NCBI RefSeq assembly: GCF_902705885.1
Contig: NZ_CACSIP010000076.1
Span: 7,066 to 71,065, forward strand
DNA from: Mycolicibacterium austroafricanum
Lineage (GTDB): Bacteria > Actinomycetota > Actinomycetes > Mycobacteriales > Mycobacteriaceae
DNA length: 64,000 nt
Direction of reading: 5' to 3'
Shown: in pieces, positions 8,368-17,587 of the stretch
How positions within the stretch are numbered: the stretch's first letter is position 1
How the letters are laid out: each line of letters starts with the position of its first letter
Made by a program: the position numbers and the translations under genes
Notes under the pieces: model-generated
What the model saw: only the letters and a program-made list of their open reading frames with translations
Database searches by the model: none
Told to the model about the DNA's origin: nothing

Positions 8368-9164
8368 GGGCGGTGTCGGGCTCGCGCACGGCGCACCGCC
8401 TCGTCCACCAGCCGTTCAGCGACGACAACGAGTTTGACGTTCTCCGCCTGGCTCATCCGCTTGAGCCGGTCGACGGCATCTTCGGACCCGGCGCCGGTGC
8501 GGCTGCGGATGATGCCGATCGCCTGATCGATCACCGCGCGGTTGACCAGGGCGCGCTGCAGATGCTCGGTTCGCTCCCGCGTGCTGGCCAGCAATTGCGC
8601 GTTGTACACAGAGACCGCGGCCGTCCCGGCGAACTGGGATCCCAGCAGGACGGCGTGCTCACCGAACGCGTCGCGGGTCCGGGCGTAGGTGTTGATCGCG
8701 CCGATCACCTCCTCGCCGACGACCAGGGGCAGGCTCAGGGCCGAGTGGACGCCCATCCGGGCCACCCTGCCGCCGAAATGGGGCCATCGGTCGTCGCTGC
8801 CGAGTGAGCCGCTGACGACCGCACGCCCGGTCTGCATGCAGGTGATGCACGGACCTTCGCGGAGTTCCGAGTACTGTGCGTCGTCGATTTCTTCGACGAA
8901 CTCCGCGGTGGCCGCGCACGTCTGCAGGCGGGGCACGACATGTTGGGGCTGCAGCAGCGTGACGCTGGCCCCGTCGACATTCGGGATGGCGCGCGCGGCG
9001 AATTCCGCCACGTCGGCGAGCAGTTCGGTCACGCCGCGGGCGTCGGCGACCAAGCCGGCGACGCCTCGCATCCCAGCATTAAGGTCGATCTCGTCGGCTT
9101 CGCGTTGCGCGGACGACGGATCGTCGTGGGGAACGCGCCCGGGCTGCGCGTCGTAGTCAGGCAT
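8364..9164 (-). CDS. GAF-ANTAR protein 3
   Basis: A 266-aa protein. After a polar N-terminus of about 40 residues comes a GAF domain (about 45-190) with LREGPCITCMQTGRAVVSG and DDRWPHFGGRV. The C-terminal ANTAR domain has AVIDQAIGIIRSRTGAGSED and a helical end. It runs on the opposite strand to the first two copies and follows the acyl-AMP ligase with a 46-nt gap, so it may belong to that transcript. The GPC.TC cysteines in the GAF domain recur in copies 1 and 2 as GPC; whether they have a redox role is speculation. Confidence 0.85.
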   Translation of the reverse strand: MPDYDAQPGRVPHDDPSSAQREADEIDLNAGMRGVAGLVADARGVTELLADVAEFAARAIPNVDGASVTLLQPQHVVPRLQTCAATAEFVEEIDDAQYSELREGPCITCMQTGRAVVSGSLGSDDRWPHFGGRVARMGVHSALSLPLVVGEEVIGAINTYARTRDAFGEHAVLLGSQFAGTAAVSVYNAQLLASTRERTEHLQRALVNRAVIDQAIGIIRSRTGAGSEDAVDRLKRMSQAENVKLVVVAERLVDEAVRRARARHRP

Positions 9165-9210
9165 GTGCCCTGAAGGTACCCGCCCAGGTCTACGTCGAAA
9201 AGCGCTCCGG

Positions 9211-10845
9211 TCAGTTCACCAGTGCGAGCGCGTGCGCTCGGCGCAGCTTGCCCGACGGGGTCTTGGGGATGGTGCCGGGCGCGAGCACCACGACGTTGCG
9301 GGGCCGCACGTCGACCTCGGCGAACACCTCGTGGGCGACCTGCCGCTCCACCCGGCGCACTTCGGCCTCGTCGGCGTAGTCCTTGCACTCCACCGCCACC
9401 GCGAACGTCTCCCGGGACCGGCCCGCGTCCAGCCGGACCGCGACCGCACACCCCGGTCGCACCCCGGTGACCCGGCCGGCGGCGCGTTCGATGTCGGTCG
9501 GGTAGATGTTGCGGCCCGCCATGATGATCACGTCCTTGAGGCGGCCGCAGACCACCACGTCGCCGGTTTCGGTGAGGTAGCCCAGGTCGCCGGTGTCATA
9601 CCAGCCTCGCTCGTTCTGGGCCGCGATGAACCCACCGACAGTGGTGTATCCCCTGGTGACCGGCTCGCCGCGGACCTCGATGACGCCGACGCCGCGGGCG
9701 TCGAGTTCGCCGCCGTCTTCGTCGACGACCCGCAGCTCCAGGCCGTGCAACGGCTGGCCCAGCACGACGAGACGCCGGGTGTGTCCCTTGGTCGCCGGTA
9801 CCGCCCGGTGCAGGACGGCGAGCAGGTCGGCGTCCACCTCGTCGACGACCATGCCGCCGCCGCACTCGGAGAACGAGACCGCCACTGTCGTTTCCGCCAT
9901 CCCGTAGGCCGGGATGATCGCCTCGGGCTTCAGGCCGAACGGGGCGCCGGCCTCGCAGAGGTCCTCGACGTCGAGCGGATCGACCTGCTCGGCGCCCGAG
10001 AGCGCCCACCGCAGCGACGACAGATCGAACTCGCCGACGGTTGCCTGCCGTCGTAGGCGCTTGGCAAGGAGGTTGTAGGCGAAGTTCGGCGCGGCCGTCA
10101 TGGTGCCCTTGTATTTGCTGATCAGCTTGGGCCACAACAAGATATCGCCGAGGAAGTCCATCGGCGTGACCTTGACCAGCTCGGCGCCGTAGTACATCGG
10201 CACCGTCAGATAGCCGGTCATGCCCATGTCGTGGAAGCACGGCAGCCAGGAGACGATCACGTCGGAGTTGATGTCGAAGTCGCAACCGACGGTCATCGCT
10301 TCGGCGTTGGCGACGATGTTGGCGTGGGAGATCTGCACGGCTTTGGGTGATCCGGTGGACCCGGAGGTCAACTGCATCAGCGCGATCGCGTCGTCGTCGG
10401 TGTCGACCGGCGCGATCGGGTCGCTGGCCAACAGGTCCGCGATGGTCAGCACCGTCATCCCCATGCCGGCCAGCACCGGTGCGGCGGCCATGAACGGGTC
10501 GGAGACGACGACCGCTCTGGCCGCGATCATGTTGATGACCGCGGTGGTCTCTTCGGCCCAGCGGACCAGGTCGGTGCGCGGTGTGGGCTGGTGCACCATG
10601 GTCGCGCTGGCGCCGCGCATCCAGATGCCCTGGGCTGTCGGCGCGATCTCGACCGGTGCTCCGGCCAGCACGGCGACCGCGTCGCCGGGTCCGATACCCG
10701 CGGCGGCCAGGCCGCCGGCCACCTGGCGGGCACGCTGATGCACCTCAGCCCAGGATTGGCGGACGGGCACGTGCGGCTCACCGGTGATCAGGCCCTTGGT
10801 GCTGCGCTGCGCGTTGGCGTACATGGTCTCGGTAAAACGGCTCAT
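9211..10845 (-). CDS. Fatty acyl-AMP/acyl-CoA ligase (FadD family; Pks16-like)
   Basis: A 544-aa ANL-superfamily adenylating enzyme. It has the P-loop LMQLTSGSTGSPKAVQISH, the IIPAYGMAETTVAVSFSE region, GWYDTGDLGYL, GRLKDVIIMAGRNIYPTD and the C-terminal lysine motif PKTPSGKLRR. The whole sequence resembles what I remember of M. tuberculosis Rv1013 (named pks16, also 544 aa), which is an acyl-AMP ligase despite its name; I could not verify that identity. It should activate a fatty acid for transfer to CoA or a carrier protein. Start ATG at 10843-10845, with a long intergenic region upstream. Confidence 0.85.
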   Translation of the reverse strand: MSRFTETMYANAQRSTKGLITGEPHVPVRQSWAEVHQRARQVAGGLAAAGIGPGDAVAVLAGAPVEIAPTAQGIWMRGASATMVHQPTPRTDLVRWAEETTAVINMIAARAVVVSDPFMAAAPVLAGMGMTVLTIADLLASDPIAPVDTDDDAIALMQLTSGSTGSPKAVQISHANIVANAEAMTVGCDFDINSDVIVSWLPCFHDMGMTGYLTVPMYYGAELVKVTPMDFLGDILLWPKLISKYKGTMTAAPNFAYNLLAKRLRRQATVGEFDLSSLRWALSGAEQVDPLDVEDLCEAGAPFGLKPEAIIPAYGMAETTVAVSFSECGGGMVVDEVDADLLAVLHRAVPATKGHTRRLVVLGQPLHGLELRVVDEDGGELDARGVGVIEVRGEPVTRGYTTVGGFIAAQNERGWYDTGDLGYLTETGDVVVCGRLKDVIIMAGRNIYPTDIERAAGRVTGVRPGCAVAVRLDAGRSRETFAVAVECKDYADEAEVRRVERQVAHEVFAEVDVRPRNVVVLAPGTIPKTPSGKLRRAHALALVN

Positions 10846-11498
10846 GGAAGCCCCTAATGCATTGGCGTGGAGACGCCGGTGATCTGTGCCTTCGGCCCGC
10901 GAAAAAGTTGCTGGTGCGTCAGGTGGTGCGCGAGCCGCTGGAGTTCGACCTTCGCCGCCCGGTGCCGGGCCGCGGTATTGCGTGACCTCCTCGGTTCCCC
11001 AGACGGTCCCCGATCCGGCCGGATCGGGGGTCGCGACGTGTCAGACGCGCTGACTGTACCGGGTGAACCGCCGAAGACCAGCCAAGCGTGTCCGATGTAC
11101 CACCGATCGTTACGACCTCGGAAACGTCGTGACACCAAACCCCCAGTGGCGTGCACACACCGTGAATGGTCGGCTGACGTCGAAATATCGGCGGGGACAA
11201 GCCGTCGCCACCGTGACGTTTCCGTGGGGCTGAGAGCCAACCCTGCTAAACCATACCGTGGCGGTCCAGAGGCGGTCCCGATCGGCGGACCACGTTGCCG
11301 AATCGCGACGTCGGCGCGGTCCCGGGGGCATGGCATCTTCGCTGGATCCGGTTCGCAGCCTGCTTCCGCGGCATGGATTCGTCGACGAAGGGGCATGTCG
11401 GCGCGGATTCCGCAGCGCAGGTGCCCGGGAACTGACTCATCGGTAAGAAATCGGCAAAGCCGCCCGGGAGGCCGGTTAGACACGGTAAGCAGTTGGCC
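10846..11498. other. Intergenic region with a perfect 22-bp palindrome
   Basis: This 650-bp stretch separates the divergent acyl-AMP ligase and secreted hydrolase. Open frames cross it on both strands, but none has protein-like composition or a convincing start. The one clear structure is the palindrome at 11008-11029, listed separately. I see nothing else that I can name. Confidence 0.5.
11008..11029. promoter_or_regulatory. Perfect 22-bp palindrome
   Basis: The two 11-bp arms CCCCGATCCGG and CCGGATCGGGG abut with no spacer, giving perfect dyad symmetry. It lies about 160 bp upstream of the acyl-AMP ligase start. With no loop it suits a dimeric DNA-binding protein better than a terminator, but no regulator is next to it. 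Function unknown. Confidence 0.4.
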
Positions 11499-13922
11499 AT
11501 GGGTCCGGGGTCATGTGTGGGTCGAGTGGGCGGTCTGGCGGTTGCACTGGGAATCGGTGCCGCAATCGTCGCGGGGGCGGGTTTGGCGGCGGCCGACGAC
11601 GGCGCAGGCTCCTCGTCAGCGACAACGTCGTCGTCGGGCACCTCGCAGTCGTCGGGCACGTCCTCGAGTGACAAATCGTCGACGCGGTCGAAGTCCCGCG
11701 ACACCAGGGACTCCGGCTCAGACGACTCAGCCGATGCCGCCGATGCTGATGCCGACGACCAGGACGCACCCGAGCCGGAGCGCGACGCTTCTGACATCGA
11801 TACCGCCGACGACGATGCTGAAGACGCCGACGCCGACGACCACGCTGAAGACGCCGACGTCGAGGACGCCAAGGACAGGGACGACGAGTCGACTGCCGAG
11901 GAAATCGAGGAGCCGGCCGAGGTCACGCCGCCGGTAGTCGACGAAGAGCCGGCCGGCGTCACGCCGCCGGTAGTCGACGAAGAGCCGCTCGTTGCCGACA
12001 CCGCAGACGTCGACGAGCAGGCACCAGCCGTCACCGAAACCGCACCGGTCGAGCCGGTCGAGGTGGTAACGGCCGAGCTGTCCGCCGTCATCCCCGAGCA
12101 AGTCGCGGACGATACCGAGTCCCCTGTCGTCCCGGCGGTGACGTCGCTGGTGATGTCGCTCGTCGCCGCCGGTCGGGAACTGACCGCCGAGTCCGAGGCG
12201 CAGCAGGTGGGCGCCAGCCTGGTGGTGGCCGCCGCCGAGCAGTACCCGATCCCGACCGACGTCGAGATCGTCGAATGGACACCGCCGCTGCAGTGGCTGC
12301 AGCGGATCCCGGTGCTGGGGCCCCTGGTGGTGACGCCCCTCGTCGGCCTCGCACACGTGATCCCGTTCCTTGGGGACGTCCTCCATCCGGTGATCGGCTT
12401 CCCGATCGACCACCGGGCACCGGCGGGCACTCCTGCGCCACGCAGCTTCCTGGTGAGGTCGTTCGACGGGGCCAAGATCTTCGTGAACTTCATGCCGGCC
12501 AAAGGCTTGGCCGCCGGAGAGCAGGCGCCGACGGTGTTGTCGGGCCCGGGTCTGGGGCTGCCCGGTTCGACCACGCTGGAACTGGAGGTCGACAGCTTCC
12601 TGCCCAACGACGTGATCGGCATCGGCGCACTGCGTCAGGCGGGCTACAACGTCGTCACCTGGGATCCGCGCGGCGAGTGGCGGTCCGACGGCCGGATGCA
12701 GTTGCAGTCACCGGATTTCGAGGGCCGCGACGTGTCGCACATCATCAGCTACCTGGCGACACTGCCCGAGGTCGAGCTCGACGGGGTGAACGATCCGAAG
12801 TTAGGCATGGTGGGCGCTTCCTACGGCGGTGGCATCCAATTGGCCACGGCGGCAATCGATCACCGGATCGACGCAATCGTGCCGACGATCGCCTGGAACA
12901 GCCTGACCAAGGTGCTGTTCCCCGACGAGTCGGTGCGCAGCGGGTGGGGGACGCTGCTGAGCGCGGTGCTGGCGGTCACGCTGTCGCGGCCGAACGAGCG
13001 GATCCTGCCCGCGGCGATCGTGGGCATCCTGACCGGGCAGGTGTCGCAATCGGACCTAGACCTGCTCAACGACCGGGGCTACGACGATCAGATCGGTGAC
13101 ATCACCGCGCCGACGCTGCTGATCCAGGGCACCGTGGACACGCTGTTCACGCTGGGGCAGGCCGATGCCAACGCGCTGGCGCTGATCGAGGCGGGCACCA
13201 CCACCAAGGTGCTGTGGTACTGCGGCGGCCACGGCACCTGCCTCAGCGATTTCAACGACGGAGAGTTCGTGATCGGCCGGACGCTGGATTGGCTGAACCG
13301 GCACGTCAGAGGCCAGAATGTGGACACTGGCGCGCAGTTCGAGTGGGTCGACCAGAACGGCGACTGGTTCTCCTCGGATACTTATCCCGCGCCGGAGTCG
13401 ATGACGTCGGTGACGGCGGTTCGGACCGACCGCAGGACCATCGCCTACATCCCGTTCCTCGGCGGTTCGGGTCCCAACCCGTTGGTCATCACCAGGGGGC
13501 TGGTCCCGGCGCTACTCGGGGTGCCGTCGGCGACATGGGCTTTCAACGCAGTCAACCTGCGGGTTCCCGACGCCACGGAGACAACGCACATCGTCGGGGC
13601 GCCGGAGCTGACGCTGACCTACTCGGGCAACGGCAACGCCGAGCATGTGTATGCCCAGATCGTTGATGACAGAACAGGTTTGGTGCTGGGCAACCACATC
13701 ACCCCGATTCCCGTCGAGCTGGACGGGGAAACGCGCACGGTCACCATCCCGATGGAGCAGATCGCGCACACGCTGCAGCCGGGACAGTCGGTGACGGTGC
13801 AGGTGGTGACCTCGGCGTTCAACTTCCTGAACTTCTACTCCTGGGGCGCGATCAGCGTCGAAGAGATGTCGGTGCGGTTGCCGACGCTGGCGGCTGTGGA
13901 GTCGGTGGCGTCGGCGGCGTGA
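11499..13922 (+). CDS. Secreted alpha/beta-hydrolase (CocE/X-Pro peptidase-like) with Asp-rich linker
   Basis: An 807-aa protein. Residues 1-35 are a Sec-type signal (GLAVALGIGAAIVAGAGLAAA). Residues about 36-165 are a low-complexity Ser/Thr then Asp/Glu/Ala-rich linker that includes a 12-residue tandem repeat. The catalytic domain starts near 310. It has a nucleophile elbow GASYGGG with Ser441, an acid at Asp547 (QGTVDTLF) and His578 (GGHGTC). A beta-rich C-terminal domain of about 200 residues follows, as in CocE/S15 enzymes. ATG at 11499 is preferred over the TTG at 11493. It is probably an exported serine esterase or peptidase of the cell envelope; the substrate is unknown. A 63-bp repeat follows 18 nt after the stop. 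Confidence 0.8.
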   Translation: MGPGSCVGRVGGLAVALGIGAAIVAGAGLAAADDGAGSSSATTSSSGTSQSSGTSSSDKSSTRSKSRDTRDSGSDDSADAADADADDQDAPEPERDASDIDTADDDAEDADADDHAEDADVEDAKDRDDESTAEEIEEPAEVTPPVVDEEPAGVTPPVVDEEPLVADTADVDEQAPAVTETAPVEPVEVVTAELSAVIPEQVADDTESPVVPAVTSLVMSLVAAGRELTAESEAQQVGASLVVAAAEQYPIPTDVEIVEWTPPLQWLQRIPVLGPLVVTPLVGLAHVIPFLGDVLHPVIGFPIDHRAPAGTPAPRSFLVRSFDGAKIFVNFMPAKGLAAGEQAPTVLSGPGLGLPGSTTLELEVDSFLPNDVIGIGALRQAGYNVVTWDPRGEWRSDGRMQLQSPDFEGRDVSHIISYLATLPEVELDGVNDPKLGMVGASYGGGIQLATAAIDHRIDAIVPTIAWNSLTKVLFPDESVRSGWGTLLSAVLAVTLSRPNERILPAAIVGILTGQVSQSDLDLLNDRGYDDQIGDITAPTLLIQGTVDTLFTLGQADANALALIEAGTTTKVLWYCGGHGTCLSDFNDGEFVIGRTLDWLNRHVRGQNVDTGAQFEWVDQNGDWFSSDTYPAPESMTSVTAVRTDRRTIAYIPFLGGSGPNPLVITRGLVPALLGVPSATWAFNAVNLRVPDATETTHIVGAPELTLTYSGNGNAEHVYAQIVDDRTGLVLGNHITPIPVELDGETRTVTIPMEQIAHTLQPGQSVTVQVVTSAFNFLNFYSWGAISVEEMSVRLPTLAAVESVASAA
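11910..11981 (+). repeat. 36-bp in-frame tandem repeat (two copies)
   Basis: Two 36-bp units (11910-11945 and 11946-11981) differ at only two bases. They encode EPAEVTPPVVDE and EPAGVTPPVVDE. They lie in the acidic linker of the secreted hydrolase. Such units often vary in number between strains. Confidence 0.85.
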
Positions 13923-13940
13923 GCCGGGCTCGCGGCGGCC

Positions 13941-14003
13941 CGTTGAGACTGCGCTGAGGGCGGGGTGCACTCGCACTTCTTCGACGTGGACGCAGTGTCA
14001 ACG
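13941..14003. repeat. 63-bp dispersed palindromic repeat, copy 1
   Basis: Begins CGTTGAGACTGC and ends GCAGTGTCAACG, with the internal core ACTCGCACTT. It lies between two convergent genes, 18 nt after the hydrolase stop and 11 nt before the DUF2293 stop. Confidence 0.9.
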
Positions 14004-14014
14004 GGGTGGCGGGG

Positions 14015-15037
14015 TCAGTCGAGCTGGATCACGCCGTCGCACCAGGTGCTGAGGATCTCGTCGACGCGGCCACGCACCCGGTGCCGGGCGTCGTCGCGGT
14101 CGAGGCCGGACATCAGCAGGTCGTCGTAGTCGGTGTCGACGTGCCGTACCGAGGCGGCAACGGCGAGGCGGATGGCATCGGGGTCCAGCGCCCGCCCGGC
14201 GGCACTGCGTCCCACGCGGCCGCTCCCGCGCAGCGCGGCGTGGTAGGCGATGGCCTCGGCGCGGGCGGGCGGACAGCCGGGGAACTGGTCGCGGATCGCG
14301 GCGGCGAACTCGTCGCGGAACTTCTCGTCGATGGCGGCCCGGCGCTGCTGGTCACGGGAGCGGCGTAGGGCGCGGGCGTCGGCGTCCTCGGCGCACTGCT
14401 GGGCGGCCAGCTCGATGGCATCGTTCTCAGCCAGGATTCCTTGGCGCTCATAGCGTTTCCGTCGCGTGCTCCAGCGGATGACCACGGCCGAGAGCCGGCT
14501 GGCCTTCTTGGCGCGTCGCGTCAGGGCGGCGTCACCGGAGGGCAGGAAGACCAGGTGGCCGAGGTCGGCGCAATCGAGGCAGAGCGGGCCGGCCTTCGAC
14601 TGGAGGAGTAGATCGCCGTCCTCATCGCAGGAGGAACAGGTCCACGAGCTGAGAGCCGCGATCACAGCCAGCTCGCGAGAGCGCTTCTTCGGCGCCTCGG
14701 GAGCGGGGGCCTCCGCGGCGGCCCAGCGGGTGCGGAACGTGCGTTCGGCCTCGTGATCGCCACCGTCGGTGAACTGGAGGTCGCCGTAGTCGGTGTCCCA
14801 TGGTTGCAGGCCATGGTCCCGGGCCCAGGATTGCAGTACGGCCAGCGCGGCGGCGGTCTTGTCGCGATCGACCTGGACGCACCGGTCGAGTGAGCTGACG
14901 CGACCCTGTTGCCAACGCTCGACGTTCGGCTGCGCCAGCCAGCCGAGGCCGATCAGGACGTCGAGGGGCGTGACGAATTGCTGCTCGGCCAGCGCCGATT
15001 CTGCGATGCGTGCAACGCGCGTCTGCATACCTGCCAT
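14015..15037 (-). CDS. DUF2293 domain protein with zinc-finger-like Cys pairs
   Basis: A 340-aa protein. A central TCSSC...LCLDC arrangement (about residues 130-160) looks like a four-cysteine zinc site. The C-terminal region from about 240 has FPGCPPARAEAIAYHAA followed by GRVGRSAAGRALD, which matches DUF2293 as I know it. The rest is Arg-rich and helical. The ATG at 15035-15037 (MAGMQTRVARIAES) is chosen; a longer in-frame start at 15220 adds 61 residues of non-protein-like sequence. A nucleic-acid-related role is plausible from charge and cysteines, but no function is established. Confidence 0.7.
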   Translation of the reverse strand: MAGMQTRVARIAESALAEQQFVTPLDVLIGLGWLAQPNVERWQQGRVSSLDRCVQVDRDKTAAALAVLQSWARDHGLQPWDTDYGDLQFTDGGDHEAERTFRTRWAAAEAPAPEAPKKRSRELAVIAALSSWTCSSCDEDGDLLLQSKAGPLCLDCADLGHLVFLPSGDAALTRRAKKASRLSAVVIRWSTRRKRYERQGILAENDAIELAAQQCAEDADARALRRSRDQQRRAAIDEKFRDEFAAAIRDQFPGCPPARAEAIAYHAALRGSGRVGRSAAGRALDPDAIRLAVAASVRHVDTDYDDLLMSGLDRDDARHRVRGRVDEILSTWCDGVIQLD

Positions 15038-15370
15038 GACACGTCTGAGGATAGTTCGGCGGTACGACGGGCGGGAGCGGACGTTGCGGACCGCGCTGCC
15101 GGGACGCCACACCGGTCTGCCCACGGCGAGCGAGAAACTCGGCGCAAAGGAAGGTCGGCGAATTGCACACCGAATTATTCGCTCGCCGTGGGCAGTTAAT
15201 CGACCGTCGCCGCTACGCAACCCGCCTCGAAGCAGCTCCGGAGTGTAGACTGGAGAGAGCTGGTACTCCCAGCAGTCCGGTTTAGGTCAGTTTCTGCGCT
15301 GTCGCGCTGATCTTCCCGAGTCTTCACACACGCCGGTCACGCCGGTGGCAACAGCCCAGTCGGGATAATC
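15038..15370. other. Intergenic region holding the leader of GT4 copy 2
   Basis: This stretch lies between the divergent DUF2293 and GT4 genes. The half nearest the GT4 start is the conserved leader listed separately (15239-15373). In 15038-15238 I see no gene or clear motif. Confidence 0.5.
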
Positions 15371-15373
15371 TTG
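15239..15373 (+). promoter_or_regulatory. Conserved leader of second GT4 gene (candidate structured 5' RNA)
   Basis: Aligns with 377-499 over about 120 nt. A hairpin with stem GCTGG/CCAGC (15258-15272) occupies the place of GGTTG/CAGCC in copy 1, so the pairing is kept although the bases differ. Downstream, CCGG-N5-CCGG lies inside a TCCCGA/TCGGGA pairing just before the TTG start. A structured leader is inference. Confidence 0.45.
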
Positions 15374-16549
15374 AATGCTCCATCGTTAGTCAACCATCTG
15401 GCCGCTCCCTTTGGGATGCAGGGCTTTTCCTACCTGCCGAGCTTCGGCGTCTTGAGTACCTACGCGCCGACCGCCTGCGGGCTGGCGACCTTCAGCGCAG
15501 CCCTGGCCGACGGCCTGTCGGCGAAGGGCGTCGACGTCAACGTGGTGCGCATCTCCGACGGAACCCCCTCTGAGAGCCCCAAGGTGATCGGTGAGCTCAC
15601 CAACGGCTCCGCGCCGTCCGTCGCCGCCGCGTCACAGCTGCTCAATCGGAGCGACGTCGCCGTCATCCAGCACGAATACGGCATCTACGGCGGCCCCGAC
15701 GGTGACGAAGTCGTCCAGATCATGAAGGGCCTCGACGTCCCGGCGATCGTGATCGCCCATACGGTACTCAAAGATCCTACGCCGCACCAACGTTCGGTTC
15801 TCGAAGAGGTCCTGGCGCTCGCGGACCACGTGGTGGTGATGTCGGAGTCGGCCCAGGAGCGCTTGTATGCCGGCTTCGCCGTCGATCGCCGCAAGGTGAC
15901 GATCATCCCGCACGGTGCGGCACTCCCGACGGCCACCGCGCTGAAGCGTTCCGGCCAGCCGACCATCCTGACCTGGGGCCTTCTGGGCCCGGGCAAGGGT
16001 GTGGAGCGGGTCATCGACGCGATGGTGTCGCTGAAGAACCTTCCCCACCGGCCCCGGTACCTGATCGCCGGCCGCACCCACCCGAAGGTGCTCGCCGCCG
16101 AGGGGGAGGCGTATCGCGAGGCGCTCACCGCGCAGGCCCAGCGTCTCGGGGTGGCCGACGCGGTGTCCTTCGACGCCCGGTACCGCACACCCGCACAGCT
16201 GACCGCCCTGATGCAGGCCGCATCCGTCGTGGTGCTGCCCTACGACTCGAAGGACCAGGTCACCTCGGGTGTGCTGGTCGACTCCATCGCCAGCGGGCGG
16301 CCGATCGTCGCCACCGCCTTCCCGCACGCCATCGAACTGCTCGGCAGCGGCGCGGGCACCGTGGTCGGACACGACGACCCCGACGCACTGGTCGAGGCGC
16401 TGCGCCGGCTGCTGAACGATCCGCGCGTCGCGGGCACCATGGCCTCGCAGGCGCGCAACCTGGCTCCGGCGATGGCGTGGCCCGTCGTCTCTGACAGTTA
16501 CCTGACGGTGGCGCAACGACTCGTCGCGATTCGGTTGGCGGCAGCATGA
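15371..16549 (+). CDS. GT4-type glycosyltransferase, copy 2
   Basis: A 392-aa paralog of the protein at 497-1672. The two share the same blocks throughout: FGVLSTYAPTACGLATF, DVAVIQHEYGIYGGPDG, LTWGLLGPGKGVERVIDAM, GRTHPKVLAAEGEAYRE and TSGVLVDSIASGRPIVA. The start is the TTG at 15371. Its last four bases overlap the ATG of the next gene (ATGA, 16546-16549), so the two are translationally coupled. Here the partner is a six-hairpin-like protein instead of a GH130 enzyme, which suggests that the two GT4 genes act in related but distinct glycan steps. Confidence 0.85.
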   Translation: MNAPSLVNHLAAPFGMQGFSYLPSFGVLSTYAPTACGLATFSAALADGLSAKGVDVNVVRISDGTPSESPKVIGELTNGSAPSVAAASQLLNRSDVAVIQHEYGIYGGPDGDEVVQIMKGLDVPAIVIAHTVLKDPTPHQRSVLEEVLALADHVVVMSESAQERLYAGFAVDRRKVTIIPHGAALPTATALKRSGQPTILTWGLLGPGKGVERVIDAMVSLKNLPHRPRYLIAGRTHPKVLAAEGEAYREALTAQAQRLGVADAVSFDARYRTPAQLTALMQAASVVVLPYDSKDQVTSGVLVDSIASGRPIVATAFPHAIELLGSGAGTVVGHDDPDALVEALRRLLNDPRVAGTMASQARNLAPAMAWPVVSDSYLTVAQRLVAIRLAAA

Positions 16550-17568
16550 CCGACATGGCGCCACCTCCGGTTTTCACCCACCTGCTCGCGATGACCGATC
16601 ACCGCGCCACCTTCGAGCACGCCTGCCTGACCGACCGCCGCCGGGAGCACGGTTACTGCACCGACGACATGGCCAGGGTCCTCGTCGTCGCCACCCGCGA
16701 GCCTGATACACCGGGGGTGCTCAACGGCCTCGCCGGCAAGGCGTTGACCTTCCTGAACGAGGCGCAGTCCTTCGACGGCGCCTGCCGCAACCGGATGACC
16801 TGCGGGGGGCACTGGACCGATCAACCGTCCACCGATGACCACTGGGGACGCACGGTTTGGGGACTCGGCACCGCCGCGGCCCAGAGCGACGTCAGCATGG
16901 TGCGCCGGCTGGCCGTGATCCAGTTCGACCGGGCCGCCGAGGCCCGCTCGCCGCACCCGCGGGCAATGGCGTTCGCTGCGATCGGCGCCGCCGAACTGCT
17001 GACCTTCGACCCCGGTCACCCCACGGCGCTCAAACTTCTCACCGACTACGTCGCCGCGCTCCCCGAGCCGACGGACGACGCCGAATGGCCTTGGCCGGAG
17101 CCACGACTCACGTATGCCAACGCGGTGCTCGCCGAGGCGATGATCGCCGCGGGAGTCGCGCTGGACGACGAGGCGCTGCGCCGGCGCGGCCTGAATCTGC
17201 TGGAATGGCTGCTGAACTACGAAACCGCAGACGGGCACCTCTCGCCCACCCCCGCCGGCGGCAGGGGACCGGGCGACACCCGGCCGGGTTTCGACCAGCA
17301 GCCGATCGAGGTGGCCAGCCTGGCCGACGCGTGTGCCCGCGCCGCGACGGTCGACCCGCGACCGCTGTGGCCCGAGGGGATCCGGTCGGCCGCGGCCTGG
17401 TTCCAGGGCGACAACGACCTCGGACTGGCGATGTGGGATCCGGAGACCGGCGGAGGGTTCGACGGGTTGCACGCCGACGGGGTGAACCTGAACCAAGGTG
17501 CCGAATCGACCCTCGCCGTGATCGCGACGTTGCAGCAGGCGCGCCGTTTTTCGCCTGTCTCCCAGTGA
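16546..17568 (+). CDS. Six-hairpin glycosidase-like protein
   Basis: A 340-aa helical protein with repeated hairpin-like helices, which I read as an alpha/alpha toroid. Notable segments are HGYCTDDMARVLVVA, GACRNRMTCGGHWTD, EDDHWGR-type STDDHWGRTVWGLG and WPWPEPRLTYANAVLAEAMI. Proteins of this kind often sit beside GT4 genes and are annotated as glycosyltransferases or glycosidase-like proteins. No signal peptide. Conserved acidic and Trp residues suggest glycan binding or hydrolysis, but the reaction is unknown. It is coupled to the upstream glycosyltransferase by a 4-nt overlap. Confidence 0.65.
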   Translation: MTDMAPPPVFTHLLAMTDHRATFEHACLTDRRREHGYCTDDMARVLVVATREPDTPGVLNGLAGKALTFLNEAQSFDGACRNRMTCGGHWTDQPSTDDHWGRTVWGLGTAAAQSDVSMVRRLAVIQFDRAAEARSPHPRAMAFAAIGAAELLTFDPGHPTALKLLTDYVAALPEPTDDAEWPWPEPRLTYANAVLAEAMIAAGVALDDEALRRRGLNLLEWLLNYETADGHLSPTPAGGRGPGDTRPGFDQQPIEVASLADACARAATVDPRPLWPEGIRSAAAWFQGDNDLGLAMWDPETGGGFDGLHADGVNLNQGAESTLAVIATLQQARRFSPVSQ

Positions 17569-17587
17569 TTTTCGAACCGAGGTAACG

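Noticed and set aside
10854..11483. Minus-strand open frame of 209 codons in the long intergenic region
   Set aside because: Composition is that of a GC-rich shadow frame (Arg/Pro/Ser), with no family pattern or ribosome-binding site. An overlapping plus-strand frame is equally poor.
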